From NCBI GenBank assembly GCA_004802725.1, contig SGPM01000054.1:43501-107500 (forward strand): a stretch of DNA of 64,000 nt. Reading direction: 5' to 3'. Positions 21,690 to 34,800 of the stretch are shown here, in pieces. This DNA comes from Antrodiella citrinella (lineage: Eukaryota > Basidiomycota > Agaricomycetes > Polyporales > Steccherinaceae). Numbering within the stretch: the first letter of the stretch is position 1; every line of letters starts with the position of its first letter. The translations under genes and the position numbers were made by a program. The notes beneath the pieces are model-generated. The model worked only from the letters and a program-made list of their open reading frames with translations, did not search any database and was not told where the DNA came from.

Positions 21690-22898
21690 TCATTTTGAAG
21701 AGGACTTCGCGGGACTCCCACTGATGTCGTGCACCACTTTGACCTTCAGTCCTACCACCCCTGCCCCTTTCCCATCCCAGCCAGGAATTGGCGCTCGGCA
21801 GACGGGACATCTGGATGGCGGAGTGCCGCGGTTTATGCGTGTAGGGACGAGGTGGGGTTCAGAGGAAGATAGCGCAAAAAAGTAAACGATTGGGGAAAGG
21901 TTGTAAGGTAGGCGGACAAAGCGAACGGTCAGAAGGCGGCAGATACAACATCGAGGCAAGGCAACTCACTTTGCACTGCTGGCGGCGGGGCCAAGATAGA
22001 CGGATCGTTGCATGGAGGTCTTCACCGCAGTAAACAGACATTCGCCGCAACAGACATGCCCGCAAGGTGTCAGCGTAGCATAGGTAGGCGGGGAGAAACA
22101 AATTGGACAGATGTACTCGGCCAACTTCGGCGCTGAATGTGTCTCTGGTGCTGAGGGCTCTGGAGTTCGAGAGCTTGGCTGTGCGGGGGAAGCAGCAGAT
22201 GTCGACGGCTCGTCCTCAAAGTTCAGCAACCGAGCCAAGCTCATGCTGCCAATGGTTGATGAGGAACCGTGACCTGTCAATTGTGTTGGTTGTCGTAGAC
22301 TGTCGTCGGGGATACTGTCCAGATCAATTGTAGGATCGCCGCGAAGGGGCGCCGATGTCGATGAGGAGCTCCCAGCGTGAGGACGGTCGGCAGCCGAACG
22401 TCGACTTGGTCCAATATCGGGATAGAGAAGTTTTCCTGCGGGTGAGTAGTGCTCGGAGGCCGAAGATGCATAGTAATGTCTGTGTACAGCGGGAACCTCA
22501 GGTTGTCTGGTCGCTAGGGCACCAGAGGGGGTGTCTTCGGGCAGAATCACTCGCGATGGCCCAGCGATATGGTGCAGCTGCTCCTCTCTATCTGCACGCC
22601 GCAACCTCAGACGCTTTGGTGTGCTTGAGCCCTCCGTTGAGGGCCTGCGTTTACCGCGAGCTGGAGGAGTGTGCACTTCGGCCATTCCCGTAGAGCCGTG
22701 AGTGGCACTTTCACGGGGCTCATCTACTATTGTATCATGGGAAGGCTCAGAACGCTGAGGCTGATGAGACTCCGCTGCGTCGTTCCCTGCCTCTGGACTT
22801 CGTGATCTACTTCCTGAAGATATCGGGGACAGCGGGGAGCTGTGCATTTTCAGAGCTGTTCGCCGTATGTGTCTTTGTCTGTGCATTATCCTGATCAA
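21690..22898 (-). CDS. RING finger E3 ligase, possible SUMO-targeted type (SLX8/RNF4-like)
   Basis: Two exons, about 22898-21970 and 21810-21690. The join puts CPICFSPPTYATLTPCGHVC and CGECLF together with KCPVCRAPIPGW, a complete C3HC4 RING at the C-terminus. The N-terminal ~230 residues are Ser/Pro/Arg-rich and disordered, with a basic patch KRLRLRR and an acidic-flanked hydrophobic core PTIDLDSIPDD that looks like a SUMO-interacting motif. That order (disordered region, SIM, C-terminal RING) is what SLX8 and RNF4 have, so I infer a SUMO-targeted ubiquitin ligase in the nucleus. The true start may be MHSSPL at 22847, and an upstream exon is possible. Confidence 0.75.
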
Positions 22899-22929
22899 AC
22901 TATACTGGATCCAAAATACGTGCCCTATG

Positions 22930-25433
22930 AAGTTACCTCGTTTAGATGGTAGCAGAAAGTACCTGGAGTTGGAGGACTGAGAACAGTAGCCGCGTCAGTG
23001 ATGCCATCCGGCGATTCCAATTCAATCTGTCTGTCATACCTTCGGTGTTCGGTCCACGCCAATATGTGGCGAGATGCAACGACGAAAATTGAGCACAGCG
23101 ACGCAAGATCGTTGACGAGTTTGGCCACTCACGATGGAATTGCGTTCAAGTTTGGAGATGATATACCGTGTTACATAAGTCGATCCTCGACGTTTTCCGA
23201 GCGGCCCGGTTTGTGCCGTCCAACTACGGTGCGACTTTACATAACTTCACCCTTCTTGTCACTCCATCTACAATAGGCCTGTCGTTTGATTCCAGCTGCT
23301 CAAATTTCTTAATGCAAGGCAAAACTTTGGGGTGATTCCTTGGCGTGATATTTCACAGCAGTCAGTTATTCACTATCGCCACACATGAGATTGCCGTGGT
23401 GGTCGGATGGACAACACTTAGCTCGTTAGAGACGTGTCGCGAAACTTGGTTTGACGGTGAGAGACATCATCTCGTGAGTACCATTATTGATGACCCATCC
23501 TTGCCGTGTGAATTATCTTCCACAGTGATTTGAACGCCTGGTCATTTTAATGGCCAGGACATACGACGAACGTCATCATGATTGGTTCAGAACTCAAGAT
23601 TTGACTGTGACTGCAAGACAATCATGCGCATCTTGTAGCATATTGTCGACAGCGAAGCCACGATTACATCGCACCGTATGTCTCTTTCAGCCGATACGTG
23701 TTATGTATATTGCTTTCATATTCATTTGTCTGAAGTCGATCACAACATGCTACAAGATGCTCGTACCTACTATCTGGGTATATGATGCAGGAATCTGAAG
23801 ATGATGCACGGTCTGACGTGCATCCCAACGGTAAGGATGATATTTTGGGGCCAATGCACAGGTTCGGACCCGTTTCCTACGTTTTCAGGGATGTTGTAGC
23901 TCAAAGGTGCGTCGCATGTTACACATTCACTGGGTTGACCGATCAAGTTCTCTGTCAGTCCGGCTCATCTCGTATCAACGTCACGCAGCTGTGAAATATT
24001 TCGAATACTGTTTATCTCTGCGCAGCTTGTCTCTTGATGGCTTGGTCTTGCAGCGGCATGCGATTGATGGCATTGCCCGACAGAACGACCTCACTGCCGC
24101 CCAACTGTGAGCACGCCGCACCACACCTTTGTCTGTTTCCACGACGACTCAGGCTGAATTTTATTACACTGGACAGAACCGGACCGCCTTTGCAGAACTT
24201 TCCTGGTGCCATGTGCTCCAACGTCACAACGTAAACTCCCCCATGGCGACAACACGCCAGGCACTGCCTCGTCGCCGAAGACTTGCCATGACCCAATACA
24301 TCGCTACTTTTAGGAAAGTCTCTTCGAACGTCTTTCTGGCCTCAGAGGCTGAAGGTTAGCGATATTCCTGAGATAGCCGCTCATTCATGGTATACGCGGT
24401 CACACTTTACCATACTTTATTTTCTCAAGCACTCAGGAGGTCAAGCATCATCCAACTGAGCTATAACGACATCATTCTCATTATCTAGATCTTCAGCGTT
24501 CAGGTATGTGTATAGGTTCGCCACTTCCCGTCTTCTTTGCTAATCATCGTGTTCACCAATCTAGTTGAAGCAGTGTGCGATTGAATGTTGGAATGATTCA
24601 TTCAAACCAATGCTCTCGTACGGCGCAACGGGCATGCTCTGGAATAAAATGGAATTCGCGTATCAATCAATGATGAAGTGAGAAATGTGGACGCTGGGTA
24701 CCCATGTTCTCTGGATCCGCGCATCCGAGATTGAATTCCGCCGGTAAAGGCCTGGGAGTCAAGGTGGGCCGTTCACACTATTGTTTTAACGCAGTGATAA
24801 CATGTTCTTGCGATGGAGGACTCGTGACACAATCTAGCAAAACGCGGTCATTTCATTTCTTGAGCCGCTCAATTGAGGTGCAACCCACTTAAAGTATCGA
24901 TCTCGTAATGGAGCCGCATCGTACTGCCACTGGATCTCTGTATCTTGGAAAGTGAACGCCTAAGTCAAAGTCAATGATCGTTGCTGAGTCGCGGACTGTG
25001 CTCGTTCCTGCCTTTCCACCATTCCAACACGGCCGCTGTGGAGGTTGTTTGCAAGTTTTGAACGGTGAATATGTGTTCAAAGCGCGGATGGTTGGTGAGA
25101 TTTCCTAAAATTCAGCATACACCTGTGCGCTCCTTTACGGAGGCATTAATCTATTGAATTGAAAGAGGTCTTTAAGTTTTCATAGTATTTTGCAAATCTC
25201 ACAGTCATTGGCCGTTGATCGCCTTGTGGCATTTGCATACGCGTATGGGCGAAGGACCGGCATTCGCGCACAACTCTCCAACACAGCGTCCGCGGGGAGT
25301 TCAAGAAGAAGCACAAATGAATATACTGTAAGCAACGCTCTACCCAATCATGACCTGCTCAGTATATCTAAGTGCCGTCACAGCTTCTCTTGCAATGCGA
25401 TTTACTGCGTGATGAAATGGTAAACGGCGACTC
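22930..25433. other. Gene-poor stretch with scattered exon-like pieces
   Basis: No family motif is visible. The plus strand near 24009-24230 has exon-like segments bounded by usable splice sites (for example LSLDGLVLQRHAIDGIARQN followed by NFITLDRTGPPLQ). I could not build a continuous frame. It may be a decayed gene. Confidence 0.35.
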
Positions 25434-26010
25434 AACTTTGTAGGCCGCCAGTACACCCCAAGACCTCAACAACCAACGTCCTCATCATCTACTGTCAATC
25501 ATGCTCGATATGTCAACCTGACACGTCTTCGGAACCCATTCTTCAGCCGGCGGCCTAGACTTGGTATCCAACGTCGGAAGCACTTGCTACTTCGACAAAC
25601 CCCTACCTACGCTGACTCGTACGACGAACGCAAACCCCACACTGGGATGAAGTCATATCTTACCCTGGTGCGACTTCTTTCAGGCTGCGGCGAATGTGTC
25701 CTGGCCGCTCGAACTCTGGAAGAACTTACACACACTCTCAAAGTCACATGTGATGAAGTGAGGTGGTATCTCAGTCCGATAATATCTCATAACTTATCTC
25801 TATACTCCCTCAGACTGTTGCGCTTGTAAAATCAAAGTTCCTTTGTCTCGCTGACACACTTCTGAATTGTTGGACGCCTCACGAATGTTCAGCGCCCATC
25901 TTGTTTTGGGTGCGTATACATCACAATCCTTTCTCCTCGAAGTACCATTGGATTAACAGTACTTTCTGTTCTGCATCTATCACATTTTCCTTGCTTCTTC
26001 TAGGCAATTT
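25434..26010 (+). CDS. Possible spliced gene, unknown, structure incomplete
   Basis: A frame open from about 25440 reads RQYTPRPQQPTSSSSTV, later HTGMKSYLTLVRLLSGCGEC and LEELTHTLKVTCDE, then a GTGAGG donor. After a 56-bp intron it continues TVALVKSKFLCLADTLLNCW. The next donor is GTGCGT, and the acceptor near 26002 leads to a quick stop in phase. A coherent start was not found. The open length and plausible introns suggest a gene or recent gene remnant, but no domain is recognised. Confidence 0.3.
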
Positions 26011-27086
26011 GTCGATGAACAGAGAGTTTGTCCAAGCTCGTATTCGAGTCTTGCTTGGTCGAACGGTTTTTTGGCGGAACCCCAACAACGTTCCCGCGAA
26101 TGCTGGCAAATGCAGCAGTCCTGCGTCTACCTTTGACTCGAAGCCGCACTATGCCTTTCTTGGATTCTGTACCTGTCGGGGCCCTTCGCCCACGCTCGTG
26201 TACGATAATCAAGGGGTTTAGAGAGACTTCTTGTGATATCTGATGTGTCTTGCTGATGGCTGGATCAATACTTCTCAACATAGAGACTTCTGCACTCTTC
26301 TGTCGTGACATCTCCACATGCGTTGTCGACTTATTATACGTGACCTTCCTGATGAGTGGGCCGCCCGAGATTTCTTGACAGCGCAGACGATCTAGTCGGA
26401 TAAAGTGGCCTGCTGGCCTCTTGGGACCCTCGAAGCGCCACCGTTGGAGCATGCTTCTTGAATCTTGTTTACCGTCTCCAAGCCGATTTCTCACCTTCGC
26501 CTGTCGAGGAACATAAAACAAAATGGTCGCGTTGGTACGAGGACACCTATTGACAATCTGTCAACTCATGGCCGCCTAGTACTGACTCGTCTCTGTTGTT
26601 TTTCTCATAGCTCAAGCTCTCCAGGCTTCTCGTTACCATACAACCCAATATGGCAATCACTGATGGCAGTCTGTAGAAGGACAAAGTTAGTGATGCCTTC
26701 AAATTGCCCGAAATATGTACCCCTCTCTTGCGCGCAACTATATTCGCGTGACCATCACGAACTTATCCGACATCTTGCCAAATTCCAGGTCACGTAAGTA
26801 TCACTTACTTGATTCTTCGAGTGAAAGTTCCCATGTTAAACACATATCTGTCCGTAGTCATGAGCCTTGCGGCAGTGCGTGCGGTTTCCACAATTCTCTC
26901 AGTTATCGGCGGGTCACTTTATTCCATCACGTTGAGGAGTCGAAGCTTCTCCAAAACTCCCACAGCCTGTGGCCCCATAGGTCAAAAGTCGCCCCTTGGA
27001 AGCAGTACTGACATTTCGATCGTTTCTTCAATCGCACCCAGATCGCGTCCTCAGCATCAGCTGAATCTCTTCTCCACTCCTCCAAG

Positions 27087-28842
27087 ATGCTAAGCGATGA
27101 TCTACCTTGGCCCGAGCTGGGCAACGTCTCTCGAGGTGCGACTCGCGGTAATCAAGGCCAGAAAGGCGTCGTTGGCTCTCCAGACAGCGAAGGCCGGGCT
27201 ATTCTGCAGCTGAGAGTTCAACCTGGTGTTCTGGCCGTCCGACTCAACCGCCAATCCACCGAGTGGTACCGCACACTGGACTCCGAGGTCAACAACGCTC
27301 TCAAATTGACGAAGACCTACTGGCGCAAGGCTCGGCGTCGGCAGGATTACGATGCACGTGCAGACCAGGACCATATGGAGCTTCACGAGTGGCTGCAGCA
27401 ACTCAAAGACAAGGTCATGACACACCTCGAGCTGCTCATGCAGAAGGGCGAAATCCAAGGACCGCCGTATATTATGCCGGACAACATTGAGCTGACTTTC
27501 CTCCGGAAGTTCATGGAGCGACATAACGCGAGGGTCCCACACAACCCTCGGCTTCGTCAGGCGTATCTGGCAGGCCACTCTCCTCAGCCACTCCCTCACC
27601 GTGGGTCAATCAAGTCTTCCGACGAGGCGTCTACACCAGCGTCCATGAGTTGGGACGACCAAGGTAGTAGCTTTGACCGTTGCAGCGTTGGTTTTTAAAT
27701 ATTGTTCTGACGTATTTCTTCTCTGGTAGACGAGCAAAGTAGCAGGCAAGGTGTCTCGCCACAACCAAGTGGCTCTCTCAACGACGTTCAGAGCCTCACC
27801 GCAGAGATCCGGACGTCTCGTGAGTCCTCCCCTGAATATATCCATGTACCCTCACCTTTTGACCAATACAACAACCAGAACGTGCGCTCAAGGACGCTCG
27901 CGCTACGCTGGCTCGTGCACAAAAGGACTCCCATGACGCATTCATTCGGTACAAGACATGTCTTGACGCCGAGTCAAAAGCCCTCCAGCAGGTCTCTGCC
28001 AACGAGGAACGGCGTGACGGCCTCGGTGAGTAGACTGTCCTGCCAATTTCACACTAGCATACTGAAGTTGATACAGTCTCTTCCCTAGTAGCAGCGTACC
28101 AGACACTCGGCATTGAAGGTAAACTTAACCGATATGTGACTCTCTATCTCTGTGCTGAGTAATGGATGTAGCACCTCCCAACGCGGTTGCGTCAGACATC
28201 GGACCCGACGTCTCCGTATCTCAACATACCAGTCCACGGTCGGCTTACAGAACGACCAACGATCATATGCCAGACCCGTCTAGGTAACACATCGTTGTTA
28301 ATATACGTCTCCATCAAGCTGACAATGTTGACCTGTCCATTTCCAGCAGCGCCTTCACGGACGGATCCGGACAATGGGGCGAGAGACCAGGATCACGCTG
28401 GTCGCGATCCGAAGCGTCCAGTGCGGATGTTGTGAGTAACGATTGTCTGAGTCGGGGCCGCAGATCATCTGACAGTTTGATAGTCCGCATCAATGGGAAT
28501 GCCCACGGATGTCCACGACGGTCACTCAATGTCCAGCCGCAAGCACTCTCGGAGTTGGGAGAGGGGTGAGTATTGCTCGTTCTAGGACATTGTCTCCCGC
28601 TAATATTGTACATCCAGAACATGCGCCTTTTGCAGTGAGGATGATCTCTCACCCGCTTACCCGTAACCGCTTGCCTAATGTCAAGTTACTCTTTCCAGGA
28701 TGCCACTGCGCCTCTCCCGCCTCGTAAACGACACCAAGGAACGGAAGACAACATCCCGAGAAGCATGGGACGATCGGACTATCAGCTCCACCCTCTTTCC
28801 ACTGAAACTCAGCACCCCCAGATCGCACACCTATCAGTCTAG
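27087..28842 (+). CDS. Unrecognised protein with a helical/coiled-coil core, 9 exons
   Basis: Exons 27087-27663, 27730-27819, 27879-28025, 28078-28119, 28172-28283, 28347-28431, 28484-28565, 28618-28634 and 28699-28842 keep one frame and give 431 residues. All eight introns (50-66 bp) are GT-AG. Exon 8 is only 17 bases. The first exon is rich in helix formers (KLTKTYWRKARRRQDYDARA, ELHEWLQQLKDKVMTHLELL). Exon 3 is a charged heptad-like stretch (RALKDARATLARAQKDSHDA). The last third is polar and Ser-rich. I recognise no family. The start at 27087 is the first Met of the long frame; an upstream exon cannot be excluded. Confidence 0.7.
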
Positions 28843-28879
28843 ACTGATTTGTTACCTGTGTTTTCGGTGAGTTGTCATG

Positions 28880-29250
28880 TCATTGTTAGTTGACCATTGT
28901 TCTGACAATGACAAGTTGCAGATGTCCCAATTTCACATCATTCTCGAGAACGTTGACTGCTTCTTATCTTTATTCGCTCTTCGCGGTGATTTTACGGCTA
29001 CTGCTGCTGGAGGGCTTATTTATTTCGGTGCCCGGTGGATTGCCTGTTTCCTTTGTATGAACTGAAAGCTGCTTGGATTCTGACTCGAATGTATGACTAA
29101 GTCTCACCTCGTGTATTTGCATCCGCGACTCAGTCCCTGGAATATAGATCCGTTAGACTTTCTGCGCCGACTTGAGCTACGACATCGCTCCGGGTATCGG
29201 GCAACTGAGACGATGCCGGACTGACAGTGCGCGTTCCCTTCTGGGGCCGT
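28880..29250. other. Intergenic, nothing recognised
   Basis: Downstream of the nine-exon gene; only short overlapping frames. Confidence 0.4.
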
Positions 29251-29251
29251 T

Positions 29252-29599
29252 TCACCGCTGCACTCGCAATGCGTGTCGCGATTCGCTATCATCGGAGAGA
29301 ACACGGCAGCCCGAGAGTCCGAGTTCGATTGACGAGTGTCGATATCTCGGTGGAGGGTTGCATCTCGCCGCTGATTCTTGCAGAACTTGGTTTTTATCGT
29401 GTAGCAATCTGAGGATCTCGGCCTCTGCCGGTGCGATCGAGTTGAGCGACTGTGTGTGATTCGCGCTGATTCTGCTGCGTCGAGACGGAAAAAACCCCGT
29501 CAATTGTAAAGTACCGAGACACGTTGACTTGCAGACGGCCATCCAGAGGAGATACGTACACTGGTTTGCGTCGGACGGCAGACGGAAGATCTCGGACAT
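29252..29599 (-). CDS. Possible small gene, unknown
   Basis: The frame starts MSEIFRLPSDANQ, followed by a likely 80-90 bp intron (GTGTACGTATC to CGACGCAG), and continues AEAEILRLLHDKNQVLQESA and CNPPPRYRHSSIELG to a stop. More than one frame stays open after the intron, so the product is uncertain. No domain is recognised. Confidence 0.3.
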   Translation of the reverse strand: MSEIFRLPSDANQCTYLLWMAVCKSTCLGTLQLTGFFPSRRSRISANHTQSLNSIAPAEAEILRLLHDKNQVLQESAARCNPPPRYRHSSIELGLSGCRVLSDDSESRHALRVQR

Positions 29600-30205
29600 C
29601 GAGAGCTCCGTAGGCTGTTAGGTAATCTTATCGTCGCTAAGATGCCCGATCAGGGCGAGTGAACCACAACCACGACTTTGGCCAGTGCTGCTGTCCGACT
29701 CGTGTAAAAGGCGTGTTTGTGGCTTCAGCTGTGCATTTGAAAGCTCGCCCCATCCTCGATGACGCCAACCCTCCATGGCTGTCCTCGTATTTTCCCCCCG
29801 ACTTGACTCGAAATCCCTCTCGCAAGTTTTTGCACCGCTCGATCCGTGAACGATGCATGCCGCTGGCCTCTCGCCACCGCCTCAGCTACTGATTTAATTT
29901 GGAAGATTTCCTATTGTTCTTCCCCCGGACTTGCTCATAAGGATGATCGTCTAACCTCCGCTTCCACTTTCTGGCACTGCGGTCGATAGCTCCTTCACTC
30001 AGCTTTATTCCTTCGCGTGTCTTTCACGTGCGTATAGCCACATTAGTCCTCCGGAGCTCACTCGTCCTTATCACCACCTCTCCTCGATATAAGAAGAAAG
30101 CGCTAGCTTCCCAACACCCTTCTCCCTACTGGGGAGGTCCTGGCGCCCGAACCATCCGTCCATTCTTTTCTTCTTCCTATTACCACTCCGTTCCGACGAT
30201 CAACG

Positions 30206-31883
30206 ATGACTGACAATCGTTTCCGCAGTGAGTAATCTTCCCAGCCTTCTTCTCCTTCTCTCTTCGCTGACTCTTCGTTGACACTCATAGCAAAGCTCTG
30301 CCGAAACTTTGCTCTCGGACATTGTGCACAAGGCGACCGATGCAAATACTTGCACTCTATGAATATTCCCGTGTCTTCTCCAACGTTCTCTACACCACAA
30401 CCCGTTTCACAATTCGTTGTGAGTCTACCCGAGTCATTCGTCCAGCTGCTTACTTATTTATCTACGCGTTACAGTCAATGCAGAACGGATTTAGTCCACC
30501 ACTCCTTTCTCCTTATAACACCTCTATAGGTTATCCTTGGGGGATTCCATCCCCCACCCTGCACAGTCCTGAACAAATGCAGTTCAACTGGACGTTCTCA
30601 CCATCGTACCCTCCGCCTCACCCCCAGCCTCATCGCCAACCTCAAGCTACCAATCCGCCCAACCCTCCACAATTCCGACCGCTGTCATGGAGGACAACGT
30701 TGTGCAGACATTATAGCAAGAATCAGGGATGGTGTCCGTTGGGAGATGAATGTGGATAGTAAGCACCTGCGCAGCCATTGTCTCCAACTTCTACTCATTC
30801 ATTCGCCTCATCAGCATTCATGACCTTGCCTTGGCTGCTACCGCCACAGACGACATACGATTCCCTAATGCAAGTCACTCCGACAGAGGGCCCATCGATG
30901 CCAGAGGTAAAGCTTACAAAGGACGTGCTGGCAGTAAGCACAGTCACTGCTGGGCGTACGTTCAAGGTCTGTGTAGGGTCAAAGACTGTCCTTACCTCCA
31001 CCCCGCCGCAATAAATCTCTGTGAGTTGACACCGCTTGTTCGCGGGATACTCGTACTGATCGTCTCCCTAGTCGTGCCACACACACCGTGCTTAGCATGG
31101 CCTAATTGCACCAGAGGAGCTCTTTGCGCTTACAAACATCCCGAGCCTCTCATTCCCAAGGCCTTGGAACAACCTCCTCCTCAACCAGTACAGTACCAAG
31201 TAATGCAGCCGCCATCTCCAGTGCACTTCATCCCTCCTCCCGGCTCCGTACAATTCAACGGAACGACGTACTTCCCGTACCCTCCTCCACCTCAACATCC
31301 TTACTCGGCTACTCACATACACCGTGCCGGTCCAGCTCCTCCGCCGCCGCCGCCACCTCCGCCACCTCCAGCACCGCAGTCGAGCCCGCATTATACGTGG
31401 TACTCGCCCATGGCGCCCAGTGTGCCGTCTGGCTACTCACCCTATTCTCCCGAGTCGCTCTCATTCCAGTCTCCATACTACCAGCCCCGAGCCGGTCTGC
31501 CACCGGTGTCCATCGTTGGCTCGTTGTCTGGACCAACGTACGACGAAAACCCAACGTATCCTGGTATGCGTCCTCCCGTTCCTGTCAATGACGCCAGTGC
31601 GCCCGCGGATCCGGACACGGTCGAGGACGTCACGACCAAGCGTCCCGCGGATTCGGGGCTAATAGAGGAATTCCCTTACCATCCTCCACCTCCGTCCCAG
31701 GGCCGCGAAGGACGGGGCCACGTACGTCGTATCAGCGTAACACTGAAGAGTAAGGACGACTCGGACGCGCTCGGCCTGACGACTTCTCAAGGATCTGTTC
31801 GTCACGGACGCGAACCCTGGATGGGACACAGCCAACGTGACGGCCCAACGCATAGGGTGCGGTCGAGTTCCCTTGCTAATTGA
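30206..31883 (+). CDS. CCCH zinc finger protein with four fingers
   Basis: Exons 30206-30227, 30291-30418, 30475-30758, 30815-31020 and 31072-31883 give 483 residues. Four C-x(5-9)-C-x(4-5)-C-x3-H fingers are visible: CRNFALGHCAQGDRCKYLH near residue 10, CRHYSKNQGWCPLGDECGYIH (the last ligand comes from the next exon), CWAYVQGLCRVKDCPYLH, and CLAWPNCTRGALCAYKH. The first two are of the RNA-binding CCCH type. The C-terminal half is Pro/Tyr/Ser-rich with a run of ten or so prolines near residue 305. Likely a cytoplasmic or nuclear RNA-binding regulator. I do not see a close match to a named factor. The tiny first exon ends one base into a Thr codon. Confidence 0.85.
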
Positions 31884-34800
31884 CCCCCCAGACTTACTGT
31901 TTTCCCGACGTTAGAGCTGGCCGTGGATTTCCGAAGGGTTCGGCCTTTCGCAGTCCAATGCCACAGGACTGGTGTGATGATTTGACGTTCTCTCATGGCC
32001 ATTCATGTGCTTCACAGGTACACTATCCCATTCGTCTTATCACGGCCTGGGTCGTGGTTGTTGTTTTCTTACCGATGTACTTTTCTTTCTTTCGTTTCCT
32101 TCTGTTCTTCAGACACTTTCATTCTGGTTTCCGTCTTCTTTTTCTTTGTTTCCAATTGGTGATACCATCTTTGTGCATTTGCCACTTCTATACCTGTTCG
32201 TCTGAAGGATGAACGCCTCCATGTGTTTCCCCAGTATATTGCACACACTACTCTCTAGTACTGCCACTGCTCTCCTAAACCCCATACCATCATCACCTCA
32301 TTTCCTTTTGTTGTTTCACGCATACACGTCTGCTTTCTCATATACCTTAGTCTGTGCATCATCTAGTACCCCATCTACACTCGTCTGGACGCATTGTAAC
32401 ACTTCCCCGCGCACTGATCCGATGCATCTGCTTGTTGGCTGTATTCTATTCTATTGACCGAAGTCACCGAACGTGCTTCTGAATCCTTCGTCCGTCCTAT
32501 CTTTTCGGCATCACATCTTACCTTTTGTGCGCCACATGACTGTGGCTGCGGCGCGCTGGTTTGCATTTCGGGAGCAGGATGAGAGACTGCGCCGACGTTT
32601 TCTGACGCGGACAAGAGAGCCACATTGGCATAAGTTGGCGTTCATTTCCCAGAGCCTGCGCGTGCCGGTCATGATTAGCCTTGACTTTAGTGAAATAGGC
32701 GTTAATGACCGCGTTCGCAGCATGTGATTCACGGTGACTGTCCTGAGGAAACGGATGTTATGAACGATGTCCATCTCTGTTTGACTCGTCCAAGGAACTT
32801 GAATGACAAGTGGCAAAGATATACCTATTAAACTCAATACGAGTCAGGACCAGTCGCACTAATGTTAAGCCTGACATATGAAAGGTCACATCAGACCCAA
32901 AAAGACGCGAAATGCAACACAGGACGTATCGTGCGAGCGTTGGACACAAAATTCATTGCGGAATCGTCCAACTTCATGGGCACTGGCAGAAGTGACAGCA
33001 GAGCCACGGCATCTCCCGAATCACTAGATATGCTCAAGCGCCCAAAACTTGATGGTTCGCTAGCGCCGCCTCGCGCATCCCGACGCCACGTTGCAACAAC
33101 GCTGCAAGGCTCGCAATCCCTCTCCTTCCAAGTCTCTCAGTTCGTCGTAACTGGGAAACCTAATACACGGGCTGCGTGTTCTGCACATGTTGTGTGTCGT
33201 CCAAGGTTCTCCGGTGAGTCATTAGCCAAAGCTGTGAATTGAATCAGCTTGTTCGGACGCTGAGGAGTGAAACTTCAGATTTAGTCAATGCTGCATAGCG
33301 GACGTACTCGGACAAGGAAGTCCTCCATCTGTCAGCAGTGATGACTAGTGGACAGGAAAGTTATGTCTGAACCCTTGCAAATCAATTCCGACCGCAAAAA
33401 CGTTGGATATCATATTTCCAACTTATCTCCTGCCTCAAGTCCCAACCCTCTGCTGCAGAGCGTGATGGACACGTTGTAAGTGCAATTTATTTGATTCTGA
33501 TGCGTACAGTACTGAGGCCTTGCATAATGTCATAGAAATCAAGCAGGAAAATATAAAAAGACAAGTCCTCGTGTTCGGGCCCAACGGCCAAAACACGCGT
33601 CAAGTGGCAGCAGCAACGTGTCCAGGTGTCTTCCTATGCTGACGCGCCATGGCGCGTGGGTCCACCGTTTTTCTGTCATAGCATCCATCTCCGACCCCAC
33701 TGCCTCTCCCCCGCACCATTACGGTTCTACGTACGGCTGGCCGACGAGGCACAGGAAATACGTGGCACGATGCCCATTGAAGAGATCTCAGCTCAGTCGA
33801 GCATCGCTTTTCGGGACAGGTTACAGCCTGAGTAGGGCTGCGTATTTGCGGGTGGATCTGCCGCGCATATGTTGTCATCTATGTTTCTGGAAGAGACATG
33901 GATTTACACCGGGTCCGGGTGGGTGAAATTGGTACGTACAAACCAATGTGTTCTGCTTCTGGTTAGACTGCTTGTTGTAGTCAAGCTCTGACTCGGAACA
34001 CAACGCAGTGGTCGGAATCCCGAGCCCATGTCCGGATTCTCAGAGTGGGTTGCTTGGATGGAGCTGGTCGATTTGACTTCGATTTGCCGCGATATTGGGT
34101 GAATTTGGAGCGGTGACTTGAAGCACGCCGCGGGGACTCGTTCCATCCCGAGTTTGTGATCCGGCCTATCCGTCGCTTTCATGCTACCGAGTGCATCTCC
34201 GTCCATACGAGCATCGTGGCGTATCTCATAAATGGTCGCTAAACCACCACTCCCGTCTTGGAAGATCCTCATGACCGCTATGTTCTGACTATGTTCCGGT
34301 GTGGGGTATTCCCCGTGATAGATTGCTACGATATGGCCATGTCAAATACGGCTCATCCTTGGTCCTCCAGGGCGAGACACGCGATGTCGCGCCGCCATGC
34401 AGATGTGGCGTAAACTCTGGCAGGTTGACGCTGGGGTCGAAGACGTGGACCATCGATCTACCGGAGGGCTTGGTTACTGTCCGGAAGTTCTATTGTGCGT
34501 GTCTATCTTTCAAGATCAGGCTGTTCGGATCCTGGTTTGCGTTGAAGGAGAGGGGGTATCGATGTTGAGTTTAACTAGGGGCGTTGCCTTGGTGACTACT
34601 AGCCAGTGGGTGTCCGGGCTACTGGCTGCTTTTTTTGTATGGACGACCGGTGCCGTACTCTTGTTCATGTGGTACATACCGAGTCCATTTAATGCTCTCA
34701 AGATAGCACTGGGTCGTGCCGTCTGGAACATCGAAACTGAAAGACGTTTTTCATAGACGGAATAAGGTGCCATGCGAGTGTCCAAACTTCGAAATCCAAG

